DNA from: a virus
IMG/VR virus record: IMGVR_UViG_3300025168_000192
Location: 1-41,320 of that record
Reading direction: 5' to 3' (one strand)
Length of the DNA stretch: 41,320 bases
The translations under genes and the position numbers were made by a program. Below are positions 23,006 to 33,368 of the stretch, in pieces (position 1 is the stretch's first letter; every line of letters begins with the position of its first letter). The notes under the pieces are model-generated. The model saw only the letters and a program-made list of their open reading frames with translations, was not told where the DNA came from and searched no databases.

Positions 23006-26000
23006 ATGCCATCAGTCAAAGTACCTATTCAAAGTTTAAACGGTGGTGTCTCTAGACGATCTAGCATTAAAAGATTACCACAAGAAACACAAGAAGCTGA
23101 CAATGTTTTACTTAGTGTAGAGCGATCGGCTGAAAAACGGCCACCTATCTCTCACATTGACACGGGTACTGAAGGAGACTACCTTGATATTCCTTATGTT
23201 TCAGGGGGACCACCACCCACTGCTAGTGGAATCTCTGATCCGGCACTCTATTATAATACGGATAATTTATACTATCACTTTATTGATGTTGATGGGGCTA
23301 ATCGTTATTGTGTCATTATAAATAGAGCGGTAGAGGACACAAAAGAAATTGTAACTGTCTATCGAATTGAGCCTACTCAATGGGTAAAAGAAAACTTTGA
23401 GTATCAATCATTTGACAGAGGGTTAAAAGAATATATCCAACACTTTAATCTAAAGACAGACTCCACCCCTAACCTAACCATTGATGAAATTATGGGTAGC
23501 GTTACGTTTGGCGCGGGTGCTGTGTTTTATAACAAACAAAAAGAATTAAAGTTCTTACCTGACAACAGTAAGCAAGTAAAAGTACTTGGTAGTATTTCAG
23601 GATTTCAAGAACCACACCCCGGCTACATTCATTCAGGTGACAAATTTAAATACAAGACAGCTGACATGTTCTTTGTAGATGCCCAAGGCAATCAAGCTAA
23701 CGGTTCAACATTTCGTTTTCCTAATGCTATTGAAGAAGACGAAGGGATTGTTCCTTATCAGCCATCTAAGGATGATGACTTGTTGTATTCTAAATGGATC
23801 TCAACTGTACCTAGCACATCAGGTGGCGGCTATAAAAATGTCGATGAAGATATTGAATCAAGAGTTAACTCAGCTACGTTAGTTAGCTTTGAAGTAGGAC
23901 ACTCATTAGAAAACTTTTCTAAGATCCCCATCCCACCTCCTACTGATGATGTAGATTCACATGCTGGGTGGAAAGCCCAAGCAGCAATAAAACATCTCTA
24001 TCATAGAAGAGAGTCAGGTATTCCTAATACTGTTGAAGCAGGAGCAGCGGCAGCTGTTGGAACAATCACGCTTACAGACAACCTACCTGCTGACGGTACA
24101 TCTTTTGTTTTAAAAAACACTGACACTGATGTGCAGTTATTTAATTTTAAATTTAAAACAAGTGAAGGGCATGTGCATCAACCACCAGAAAGAGATCTTG
24201 ATGGTAATTATATTATTGGTCTAAGTGGTATTACTAGTGGTCAAGCAAATGTTACAGGCGCTGCGGTTGCACAACGAATCAAAGAAGTATTGATTTACCT
24301 ACAGCCAATCACTACATTTATTACACCTACCGTAGATACAAGTACAAATGCATTGGCTAAGGTTGTTACTTTAACTATGAATGAACTAGGTACATTTGGT
24401 AACGAACCTATTACAACTAGGAATGCACTAGATGTTGCTGCTACTATCCCAGATGTAGCGGTTGCTAATTTTATTGGTGGCACAGATGTTCCTGACTATG
24501 GTTATCTTAGTAGTCCGTTCTCTTCTATTACCAGAACAGACTCTATTTACCAGTATGATGGTGCAAACTCAAATGGTAAAGGTGAGATCTGGTATTCTAG
24601 AGACTCTTACTTTACATTCCCTAGTGGTTTTTACAGAACTGTAGGTAATGTAAACACAGGACAGCCTTACTATCAACCAGTAAGAGCAGAAGATAAAAAT
24701 TCTGTGGTTGATCATAGAACCTTTCCTGTTATCATTAGAAAAGAAACAGATGGTGTATGGCGTATTAGATACTGCCCTTTGTTACCTAAACAAAATGGTT
24801 CAGCTATTAATAACCCCGGACCTACTGCTATTAACAGTGAAGAAAAAATTAAGGCTATTGAGTTTTGGAAGAACAGGTTGTGGGTTGCAACTGAGACTAC
24901 AATCTTTTCGTCTAGTGTAAATGATTATTTTAATTTCTTTATTGATGATATCCAAAACATTACTGACTCTGATCCCATTGATATTACGGTGAACACAGGT
25001 CAGTTTAACTTAGTACAAAGCTTAACATCTTTCCAAAACTTTTTGTTTATCACAACACAGAGTGGTAATCAATTTGAAGTGCGAGGATCAGCTACAAATG
25101 GTGGAGCTATTTCTCCTACCACAGTAGAACTAAGAAGCACTAGTTTTTATTCTACTGCGTCTACCGCTAACCCTGTAAAAATGGGGAATAATATTTTCTT
25201 CTTTGATACAGAACGGTTGTTTATCTATAGTGGTACTGATCAATTTGGTAATGAATATGGCACAGCTTTTGAATTGTCTCAACATGCTCATGGTTATTTG
25301 CCTGTAAACTACCAAGTAACTACAGCTATTCCTTCTATGAATACACTAGCTATGGTAGACAGAGATGCTAAGAATAATATTTATTTCTATACGGCAAAAA
25401 CAAACGGACAAGAACTAGTACAAAGTGCATTCTATCGTTGGGTATTAGATCCACAGGATATGGTACAAAAAATTCATGGGTTTGAGGGAGCTATGTATAC
25501 AATTGTAAAGAGATCTAATGGATCACAGAATGCAATCTATCCTTACTATGCTTCGTTAGAACCAGTAACCTTAGCTACTCCTTTGTTAGATAGGTTAGTT
25601 AAACTAGGCTCTACTGACATTACCTATAATAATAGTACTAATCTAACTGAAATACAGTTACCCTACTATGACCCCAATGCAACAGAGGTTGTGCTTGGTG
25701 AGGACTGGGGAACAAAAGCTTATACAAGACATCAAGCATCAGCCGTGACATCAATAGATTTTGGTAGTCATTTTAAAACTAAGTTAACTTTCACTGGAAA
25801 CTTAGCAAGCCAAAGAGTAAATAATACTTTTGTAAACCGAAGCGTGTGGGCTGGGCGGCCTTACACTATGTCTCTTGAGTTATCACCTATTCATTATAGA
25901 GATAATAACAACAATGCACAGCCCGGAGTTCTTACTTTAAAGAGAGTTACTACTCATCACAAAGACACAGCTCAGTATAATGTTGAGGTTAAAAGATACA

Positions 26001-26227
26001 ACAGAACAGTATCGTCAGTAAGAAGCGAAGCGTTTTCTTTTAATGACACAACAGATTTACTTGGTTCGATTAGGATTGAATCTGAGGGAGAATTACTTTC
26101 TAAAGTTATGGGTAACGCAGATTCAACTACTATTACTATCAAGAGTGATTTCCCCACACCTTGTAACATTACTGGCTTAGAAGTTATTGCTAACTATCGA
26201 CCCGGCAATACATCTATTCAGAAATAA
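23006..26227 (+). CDS. Tail tubular protein B (nozzle), T7 gp12-like, enlarged
   Basis: This 1073-residue nozzle protein (T7 gp12: 794) forms the distal tail tube. Family features include the N-terminus VKVPIQSLNGGVSRR and LPQETQEADN, and later IEFWKNRLWVAT and NTGQFNLVQSL. The extra length is largely explained by an insertion at about residues 345-497, a beta-rich block ending FIGGTD that resembles repeats in the next protein. AGGAGGGGG precedes ATG 23006. It probably also anchors the fibre proteins encoded next. Confidence 0.92.
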   Translation: MPSVKVPIQSLNGGVSRRSSIKRLPQETQEADNVLLSVERSAEKRPPISHIDTGTEGDYLDIPYVSGGPPPTASGISDPALYYNTDNLYYHFIDVDGANRYCVIINRAVEDTKEIVTVYRIEPTQWVKENFEYQSFDRGLKEYIQHFNLKTDSTPNLTIDEIMGSVTFGAGAVFYNKQKELKFLPDNSKQVKVLGSISGFQEPHPGYIHSGDKFKYKTADMFFVDAQGNQANGSTFRFPNAIEEDEGIVPYQPSKDDDLLYSKWISTVPSTSGGGYKNVDEDIESRVNSATLVSFEVGHSLENFSKIPIPPPTDDVDSHAGWKAQAAIKHLYHRRESGIPNTVEAGAAAAVGTITLTDNLPADGTSFVLKNTDTDVQLFNFKFKTSEGHVHQPPERDLDGNYIIGLSGITSGQANVTGAAVAQRIKEVLIYLQPITTFITPTVDTSTNALAKVVTLTMNELGTFGNEPITTRNALDVAATIPDVAVANFIGGTDVPDYGYLSSPFSSITRTDSIYQYDGANSNGKGEIWYSRDSYFTFPSGFYRTVGNVNTGQPYYQPVRAEDKNSVVDHRTFPVIIRKETDGVWRIRYCPLLPKQNGSAINNPGPTAINSEEKIKAIEFWKNRLWVATETTIFSSSVNDYFNFFIDDIQNITDSDPIDITVNTGQFNLVQSLTSFQNFLFITTQSGNQFEVRGSATNGGAISPTTVELRSTSFYSTASTANPVKMGNNIFFFDTERLFIYSGTDQFGNEYGTAFELSQHAHGYLPVNYQVTTAIPSMNTLAMVDRDAKNNIYFYTAKTNGQELVQSAFYRWVLDPQDMVQKIHGFEGAMYTIVKRSNGSQNAIYPYYASLEPVTLATPLLDRLVKLGSTDITYNNSTNLTEIQLPYYDPNATEVVLGEDWGTKAYTRHQASAVTSIDFGSHFKTKLTFTGNLASQRVNNTFVNRSVWAGRPYTMSLELSPIHYRDNNNNAQPGVLTLKRVTTHHKDTAQYNVEVKRYNRTVSSVRSEAFSFNDTTDLLGSIRIESEGELLSKVMGNADSTTITIKSDFPTPCNITGLEVIANYRPGNTSIQK

Positions 26228-26237
26228 GAGGTGACAG

Positions 26238-29200
26238 ATGACAGACTGGATTAGATCTCCTGATTATAAATGGTTTATGAATGCTAAATGGGTAGCTTAT
26301 GCTTTTGAAAACGCAAAAAATAATTCTACTCAATGGAATTCTTATTACGGTATTTATGGTGAACGTTTTAATATGGCGGGCATTAAAGATATAACTAACC
26401 CCAATTACAAAAGAGGATCTGTATCTGGTACCTGTAGTATTTGTGACCTTGTCGGGCGTTGTGGTATGTCAGCTGGTTTAAAAAATATTGCTTGTGAGAT
26501 GGCACAACAACAATGTGATAATGCAAGATGTCCAGATGAAGACTGTTGGGCTATATGTTTTGAATGGGATTGTGATGAGAATCTTAACGTCTTCCCTGAT
26601 GAGTGGTTTACAAGTGGTTGTAGTAGCCCTTCTTTTGAACTGCCTTGTGAAATGGGATGCCCTCCTCCACCCTCCGACGATTGTCGAATCACCCTTTGTG
26701 GTCTTAATTTCTGTCAATGCGATCCAGTTGCAAACCCGGATGGATGCCCTGACCCATCGGATTGTTCGTTTTGTCTTGGTAGAGACGGGTCATTAGTCCC
26801 TTGTTTAGGAGATGACGGAGAAGATAATCCTGAGGCAGTATGTAATCCCTGTAATGGTGGCTGTGATGACGTAGTTGCCTGCCCCTGTGGGCCTACTGGA
26901 TGTGAGCTTCAAATGGGAGGGGCTTGCCCCCCTGTTTGTTGTGTACCCGGAGAATCAGAATGCTGTCCTTGTGGTGATTACTGGGCACCCTGTGGCATGT
27001 GCTGTGATCCCACTGTAGAAGACTGTGGAGGCTGTAGTCCCTATGGTTACCCAGCCCCAGCCTCTTACTGTCGTAGCTGTGAACATTGCAACAATGATCC
27101 AACACAACCTCAGTGTTCACCAGATCCAACCCCAGATACACCACATGGTTGTTGCCTATGTGATATTAATAATACATGGTATCCTTGTAATATAGAAGAC
27201 TACTGCACTCCACCAGAGTGTGATGATTTTTCTTCTAATTGTTATGCTTGCGGCGACAAAAGAATTCCAATCTGGTTTGATTGTGAAGAAGTAAATCCGT
27301 GTGCTAATCCCTATGACCCAGATTGTAATCAAACAGGAGACCCTATTGTGTGCTACGAATATAACACAAACGACCCAATTTATTATAATGCATCTAACTT
27401 AGGTGCTACAGTTATTATTGAGTATGATAACCCCGTTACAGGCGGAGCTGGATACTCTTACGGAAACGTAGCTACACTGTGTGAAGTCCCTGACCAATTA
27501 CAGCTGTGCGTTTTTCTAAAAACTTCCGGTGGTTCAGAAACTAAACTGACCTACGAAACAGACTATACTTTAGCAAACGAAAAAGTAATTTTAAATAGTT
27601 CAGTAAACACTAGTGGCTTTACAAAGCTATTGCTTAAAAGATGTACAGACGATTCTAAAATGTTTGTTACCTTTAAAGACGGAGCTAAGTTAGGTGCTGA
27701 TGATGTTAATGCTTCTATGCACCAGCTATTATTCTTGATCCAAGAAAAAGAATTTGCAGCTAACTCATATACTCAGGTATTAAATGCAGCTACTACTAAA
27801 GCGTCTATTGATTTCTTTTTAGAATCTACAAAAATTAAGGCAACTGCTATTAATGCATTGAACACCGATGGTGTCTATGCCGCTGGACTTGATGAGTCTA
27901 TTAGCTTTGTTATCCCTGCTGCTCAAGGTGGTCAAGGTACTACTACTATTACTCTTGACAAAGACAAGGGTAGTAATGCTAGTGGAGCAGCTAACACAAT
28001 TGTTATTGGTACAATTGGAGCAGCCTCAGCTACAGCCTTGACTTGCGCTGCTGGTACAACGGCTCATGGGCTTACTGAAAAGCAGCACCTTACTCTAACA
28101 TCTACAGATGGTACAGCTAAAAGATATGTTATTACAGATACTGCTAACGGTGGCGTAGCTACAACAACTGTGCTTAGTGACAGTAGTAACACTGATACAG
28201 GTACAGGAACTGCGGGTGCTGCTGAAGATGGTGGTATTGCTGTTGGCTTAAACTTAAGTAGTGCTACTCAACATGATGTACTAACACAGTTTAAGGTAGC
28301 TATCGAACATGCTAACGGACACAATGGTAAGATTACTGTAGCTGCTGTTCCTTCAACAGGTGGCGCTGGCTTAAGCGTTGCTCTTACCCAAGCTACTGCT
28401 GGCCTTGATGGCAACAAAACTGTAACAGAGGACTTAGCTACTACAATTAACTGTGCTAGCTTCAGTGGTGGTGGTCTTACCGATACTGCTGTAAGAGATC
28501 TTCTTGTTAAAGCAATTAACGGAACCCTTGATGGGGTTATTAAAGATGCTACCTCAGGTAACGGAACTAATGGTATCCAAAACGTTACTGCAAGTGCTTC
28601 TAGTACTACCCAGATTACTCTAGAAATGGACAAAGCTGGTACTATTGGTAATATTACTAGTGCTGTAGCTGATGCAGATGGCACTACAGGAGATGAGCTT
28701 GTCGCAGTCACAGCGTTTACTGGAGGTAAAGACTTTACTTCTACAGAGTTTGATGCCTTTACTTTCCAACTAACAGCGTATGAATCTAGTGGAACTACAA
28801 CAAAGACATATGTATTTGATGATGATAATAACGGAGCAACAGGAACAACTGATGGCTCTGGTCACGTTCGTATTCAACTTCATAACCTTACATCAATGGC
28901 CGAACTTTCTACTGCTATTGAAGCTGCTATTGCTAATGCTAATGGGCATGGTTCTAAATTTACTACACAACGAGCAACATATGATCCGTATGGTAACACT
29001 GATGTTACCTACAATAGACTTGTTGTCAAACAAAGTGTAGCAGGAGTAGTTGGTAACTTACAAAACCTAACACATAGTGCAGAGCTTAACGCTAGGATGA
29101 ACGCTAATGGTGCTGGTCAAGCTAATACAGCATGGAACTTTACTGGTGGGCAGGACAATGACGCTTCAGATCCTATCATCACCTTTGATCCTCCAACATC

Positions 29201-31481
29201 ATTGCCTGTTAACTTTGATTTAAGTGCCGTGCAAGTAAACAGTGTCTTATCATGGGATGGTACTGGTGGGTTTATTGGTTCTTCGCCTACGCAAATCGTA
29301 CAGCAAGTTCCTGTAGGCAATCACTCAGACATTAGTCTAGGTACTGTATCAACAGGTGACTTCTTATTGTTTGATGGTACTAACTGGACTGACAGGAACC
29401 TAGAGACCGAAGTTAAGGCTATTACTAATGTCTTTGACTTTACTGACTGGGTTAGTTATAGTTTAGGCTCAGATTCTACGTTAGATAACTACTATCTTTC
29501 TGATTGCGATGGTCTTGTCCAAACCGAGTGGTCTAATGCTGGCACTTGTATTACTAATCTTGATAAGAAACTAGTGCCTAATGCCATTACTTCGTTTGGT
29601 ATTGGTTATTATGCAGCAGCTGCACAGATTAAAGCACAAACAATTGATGCAACCAGTGACCTAGTAACTAAAATTACTGAACAAGTAAACAGTGTTACTA
29701 GTGGTGGTGCTATACACGCTTCCTTGCGATGGGAATTAAGCAGAGCAGAAGGTAGAAGCGGAACTGGATTATCTGCTTACCCAATATCTTACTTTGATAT
29801 TAGAGACTTTGATTATCTAGATCATGCAGAAGGCACGTCCTCTGCTGGGGAACTAGACGGAGATAATACTCCTAACTCAACTACAACTAATACAGCTTAT
29901 TATAGAAACTGGCAAAGCATTAGTGGTGATTCTAATAATACACATAAGAACAAGTTGTTTATTAATAACATCAAGAGCTTTGTGTTTGACCCAGAAAAAT
30001 CTAGGTGTTCTGGCTTTGGTCCTCACTGTATTGATACAAACTGTAATGGTAATATCTTAACAGGAACTCCTCAGAATAAACCTTCAGAAGATAGGTACTT
30101 AAATTCTATTAGAAGAGTGATTAATAAAACTGATTGGGATACTGCTCTTAACTATGGTTATGCAAGCTCACATCCACTTAAGGATTATCCAAACGCTACT
30201 AATAGTAGCTCAACTCCTACTGTAAAATCATACTTAGACTTTACTAATGAGCTTATCTATCCTATGTATACTTATAATACTCTTAAGCAAACCGACAAAG
30301 AAGCTGCTGGTAGTACATCAGAAACAACAAATGGTTGGGTATGGAAGTCAACTAAAAACGTTCCTCTTGTTGTGACTTACTACTTGTCTCACTTATGGGG
30401 CAATGGCGTAGGTGCAGCAGAACCAAGTCTATTACAATGGGATGGTAACATTGATGCACTTGGTGATATGGATTTAATGACAGATAATACTAATCCATAC
30501 AATTCTTCTACTCATGGTGGCGTAACCTATGCTACCAAGACACAAGAAACATTCCTTGGAGCAACAGGAAACAATTGGTTCTATTGGAAGTGGTTGATTC
30601 TTGGTAAGGATACTACAGCTGACAGTAATGGTAGTGCCAATGATTCTACAAAGTATAATGAACTGTCACACTTTAATCCATTTAATAAAGCTCACCTTGC
30701 ATTAGATAGTGACAATAAATATTCGCTACTTCCTGCTGATGGTGAAGATGCTTCTGGTTTCTCTGCTACTAAAGAAGCTTCAAGAGATTCTGCCTATTCG
30801 TATTTGATTCCGGCTAACCAAGTATTTAGTAATCTAGCTAATGTTCTTCCTGATCTAAAGGATGAGTATGTCTTTAGTGTACGCTTTAGAACTCCTAAGG
30901 TCTCAACACTTGACTGCCCTGACGCAAGTTGCTATCAAGTTAGAGCTGTTATTGAAAAATTCATTGACGGTTCAGCAAACTCAGGTGATACTAGGTCTAC
31001 TAAAGTTGGCAGTGCATCAAGTGAAAATAACGGACACCATATTTATCCTGAAGACTTTGATGCTAATGTAGTTAAGGTATGGGAATCATATCCTTATGAG
31101 GATTTAGATATTGAGATTAGATCTAAGACCGGAGATGGTTTTGATCTAGTGCTTAGTGTTCCTAGGCTTAAACGAATTGGTGTAGTTGATTTATATGCTG
31201 ATGAATTTGATGGTCCTGACTTTGACTACAGGCATCAAGCACTTAGCTGGCTAGCTGATTATGTTGCAACTGACTTTGATGGTGCAGCTACAGTCAGACA
31301 GCCTGATGGCACTAGTGACACTGCTAATGACCCTGCCCAGTTGCAGGCTCTTAAGACAGACAGTATTGCAGCTGTGAGCGTTGAGACAGCAATCCAATTC
31401 GTTAGGTTGGGTATCCCATCTAGCGTTAGGGTTGAGTTCTCAGTTACTGATACCCCACAAAAACGTGTCTTCTCAACATAA
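26238..31481 (+). CDS. Giant tail fibre/adhesin-like protein with Cys-dense N-terminal part
   Basis: This is a 1747-residue tail protein. Residues 66-372 contain 53 cysteines (about 17%) with many CC and CxxC pairs. Residues of about 395-510 resemble the tail-attachment domain of T7 gp17 (LLLKRCTDDSKMFVTF, then FKDGAKLGADDVNA). Residues of about 555-975 hold three degenerate Gly/Thr-rich repeats, each ending F(S/T)GG. The rest is a long beta-rich region with fewer Cys. SD AGAGGTGA precedes ATG 26238. It very likely forms part of the host-recognition apparatus. The Cys-rich segment has no counterpart I know; it may be disulfide- or metal-stabilised. Base composition matches the neighbours. Confidence 0.82.
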   Translation: MTDWIRSPDYKWFMNAKWVAYAFENAKNNSTQWNSYYGIYGERFNMAGIKDITNPNYKRGSVSGTCSICDLVGRCGMSAGLKNIACEMAQQQCDNARCPDEDCWAICFEWDCDENLNVFPDEWFTSGCSSPSFELPCEMGCPPPPSDDCRITLCGLNFCQCDPVANPDGCPDPSDCSFCLGRDGSLVPCLGDDGEDNPEAVCNPCNGGCDDVVACPCGPTGCELQMGGACPPVCCVPGESECCPCGDYWAPCGMCCDPTVEDCGGCSPYGYPAPASYCRSCEHCNNDPTQPQCSPDPTPDTPHGCCLCDINNTWYPCNIEDYCTPPECDDFSSNCYACGDKRIPIWFDCEEVNPCANPYDPDCNQTGDPIVCYEYNTNDPIYYNASNLGATVIIEYDNPVTGGAGYSYGNVATLCEVPDQLQLCVFLKTSGGSETKLTYETDYTLANEKVILNSSVNTSGFTKLLLKRCTDDSKMFVTFKDGAKLGADDVNASMHQLLFLIQEKEFAANSYTQVLNAATTKASIDFFLESTKIKATAINALNTDGVYAAGLDESISFVIPAAQGGQGTTTITLDKDKGSNASGAANTIVIGTIGAASATALTCAAGTTAHGLTEKQHLTLTSTDGTAKRYVITDTANGGVATTTVLSDSSNTDTGTGTAGAAEDGGIAVGLNLSSATQHDVLTQFKVAIEHANGHNGKITVAAVPSTGGAGLSVALTQATAGLDGNKTVTEDLATTINCASFSGGGLTDTAVRDLLVKAINGTLDGVIKDATSGNGTNGIQNVTASASSTTQITLEMDKAGTIGNITSAVADADGTTGDELVAVTAFTGGKDFTSTEFDAFTFQLTAYESSGTTTKTYVFDDDNNGATGTTDGSGHVRIQLHNLTSMAELSTAIEAAIANANGHGSKFTTQRATYDPYGNTDVTYNRLVVKQSVAGVVGNLQNLTHSAELNARMNANGAGQANTAWNFTGGQDNDASDPIITFDPPTSLPVNFDLSAVQVNSVLSWDGTGGFIGSSPTQIVQQVPVGNHSDISLGTVSTGDFLLFDGTNWTDRNLETEVKAITNVFDFTDWVSYSLGSDSTLDNYYLSDCDGLVQTEWSNAGTCITNLDKKLVPNAITSFGIGYYAAAAQIKAQTIDATSDLVTKITEQVNSVTSGGAIHASLRWELSRAEGRSGTGLSAYPISYFDIRDFDYLDHAEGTSSAGELDGDNTPNSTTTNTAYYRNWQSISGDSNNTHKNKLFINNIKSFVFDPEKSRCSGFGPHCIDTNCNGNILTGTPQNKPSEDRYLNSIRRVINKTDWDTALNYGYASSHPLKDYPNATNSSSTPTVKSYLDFTNELIYPMYTYNTLKQTDKEAAGSTSETTNGWVWKSTKNVPLVVTYYLSHLWGNGVGAAEPSLLQWDGNIDALGDMDLMTDNTNPYNSSTHGGVTYATKTQETFLGATGNNWFYWKWLILGKDTTADSNGSANDSTKYNELSHFNPFNKAHLALDSDNKYSLLPADGEDASGFSATKEASRDSAYSYLIPANQVFSNLANVLPDLKDEYVFSVRFRTPKVSTLDCPDASCYQVRAVIEKFIDGSANSGDTRSTKVGSASSENNGHHIYPEDFDANVVKVWESYPYEDLDIEIRSKTGDGFDLVLSVPRLKRIGVVDLYADEFDGPDFDYRHQALSWLADYVATDFDGAATVRQPDGTSDTANDPAQLQALKTDSIAAVSVETAIQFVRLGIPSSVRVEFSVTDTPQKRVFST

Positions 31482-31491
31482 GGAGTTATAA

Positions 31492-33357
31492 ATGTCACAT
31501 AGAACAGCATCAACTGTAATTGAAAAGATTTTTACAGCTACTACGTATGAGGTAGACTCAGTAACTTGGGATTCTTATTTATCTTTGATCCCAGAAATGG
31601 GTGTCTCCCAACTTAAAGTTTTTTATAGAACTACAGGAGCTACTGAATGGGTATCTTTAACAAAAGTATCATGGAGTGAGACATATAATTCTTCTTCTAA
31701 TACTGTTAGTCTATCCAATGCAACTTTTACCTCAGGTGGTGCTGAACTTCCTGCTAGTATAAATGCATCTACGCATGAGATTAGGCTGTTAAGAGATACA
31801 TCAGAAAGTTTGTTTATTAGTTTTAAAAATGGAGCTAAGCTTGATGCAGATGATCTTAATGTAGTAAACTTACAAGCCATTCATCTTATCCAAGAGCTAG
31901 ATAGTACAGTAGTAACTGATGACGATAACATTTATACTTACATTGCTGCACAATTATCAAACTATTATACTAAAGCAGAAGTTAATAATTTCTTTAGTTC
32001 TTTAACGTTACCTAACTGGCAAGCAGATTACCCTTATGTAGTTGGTGATACTGTCCTTCATGATGATCCTAATACAACAGAAACTACTCTTTTAATTTGG
32101 TATTCTGGGGTGGATCATACAAGTGAAACAGCTAATCAACCAACAAGCGGCAGTAATATCTGGACTAATGTTGCACCAGACTCTTCGTTAGATAATCTAC
32201 AATATATTAGAAAAATTCCGGGGATTGATACAACAGAGCTTGCGTGGAATACAATTGAACCGCAAAATGCTAATGCTCAAGCGCTTCATATTAAAGCACA
32301 TGCTAATCAAGCTGTTGATCTAGTAAAAGTCTTAAGTAATAATAATACGAACCTTCTTAGCTTTGGTTTAATAAGCTCAGCCATTGGTAAACTTCATTTA
32401 GATCGTTCTCAACTTCATGTAGATATGGATTCTTACTTTAATCAAACGACTGGAACCAGCACATTTTTTAATTTTACGGGAGTAGAAGAAACTTTTTCTC
32501 CTGTTGTGGGGATTAAAGGAAAAGACAGTCAACCCTCTTTCCAAGTTATTGATAAGGACGCTACAGATAACGATAGGAGCAACAATGTATTTACTATTGA
32601 CGGATCAACTAATGAAACTTTAGTCTGGGAAGACTTTAAGACACGAGGAGATTTAACAGCTTTAAACTCTCCTCACATTGTATTTGGCTCCACAATTAAC
32701 AAAGATTGTTATGGTTCGTTTGTTGGATTTGGTGGAGGAGTAGCCGTTAGTGACATTAGGTTCTTACGAAGTATAACTTTAGGTACTGTAGATAATTGCT
32801 CTAGTAATAACTATACTTCTAGGTTAACTTTTAATGCTGATAGTGGAAATATTACTACTATAGGAACCGCCACTGTCACTGGTACTGTAACCGGAGGTGA
32901 GTTTAAAGATGCAACGCTAGCTAATGCTACCTATCTTTCAGCTGATGCTAACGGAGTTATTTCTAAAGAAACAGGAAGTATCCCAGCAACAAACAGATTG
33001 TCCCTTGCTATTACAGGATCTAACACAGCACTCAGTGATCGTGATGTTGTTTATTTAGATAATGGCTCAGGGTTATGGACTAAATCTGTAGCATCTGATC
33101 CTTCTAAATTATCTATTGGCGTGATTGATGATAAGACTGGATCAAATGGCAACCAATCGTTTAATGTTATTTTCTCTGGTTCTGTTGGTGGTTTCTCAAG
33201 CTTAGAAGTAGGAAACTATTGTTGGCTTAGTGGAACTGGCAACATTACACAGACCAGACCTACGTCAGCTGGCGCACTTGTAGACCCTGTTGGTCTTGCA
33301 GTATCAGCTACTACTGTATACGTCTTACCCGCTAGACCACACAAGGAACCCACCTAA
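31492..33357 (+). CDS. Tail fibre protein with T7 gp17-like N-terminal attachment domain
   Basis: This 621-residue protein has an N-terminal domain (about residues 10-140) matching the gp17 attachment domain: a Val/Trp-rich start, then IRLLRDTSESLFISF and KNGAKLDADDLNVVNLQAIHLIQE, corresponding to T7 'RRVTSTTDRLVDFTDG...DLNVAQIQTMH'. The same domain occurs in the preceding gene. The C-terminal two thirds are beta-rich with a SADANGVISKETGS segment and a terminal VYVLPARP. It has a strong SD (AAGGAG). It is a good candidate for the main trimeric fibre. Confidence 0.85.
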   Translation: MSHRTASTVIEKIFTATTYEVDSVTWDSYLSLIPEMGVSQLKVFYRTTGATEWVSLTKVSWSETYNSSSNTVSLSNATFTSGGAELPASINASTHEIRLLRDTSESLFISFKNGAKLDADDLNVVNLQAIHLIQELDSTVVTDDDNIYTYIAAQLSNYYTKAEVNNFFSSLTLPNWQADYPYVVGDTVLHDDPNTTETTLLIWYSGVDHTSETANQPTSGSNIWTNVAPDSSLDNLQYIRKIPGIDTTELAWNTIEPQNANAQALHIKAHANQAVDLVKVLSNNNTNLLSFGLISSAIGKLHLDRSQLHVDMDSYFNQTTGTSTFFNFTGVEETFSPVVGIKGKDSQPSFQVIDKDATDNDRSNNVFTIDGSTNETLVWEDFKTRGDLTALNSPHIVFGSTINKDCYGSFVGFGGGVAVSDIRFLRSITLGTVDNCSSNNYTSRLTFNADSGNITTIGTATVTGTVTGGEFKDATLANATYLSADANGVISKETGSIPATNRLSLAITGSNTALSDRDVVYLDNGSGLWTKSVASDPSKLSIGVIDDKTGSNGNQSFNVIFSGSVGGFSSLEVGNYCWLSGTGNITQTRPTSAGALVDPVGLAVSATTVYVLPARPHKEPT

Positions 33358-33368
33358 GGAGAAAACTA

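Noticed and set aside
28268-28711. Minus-strand ORF of 147 codons
   Set aside because: Shadow of the Gly/Thr/Ala repeat region of the giant tail protein; no RBS and low complexity.
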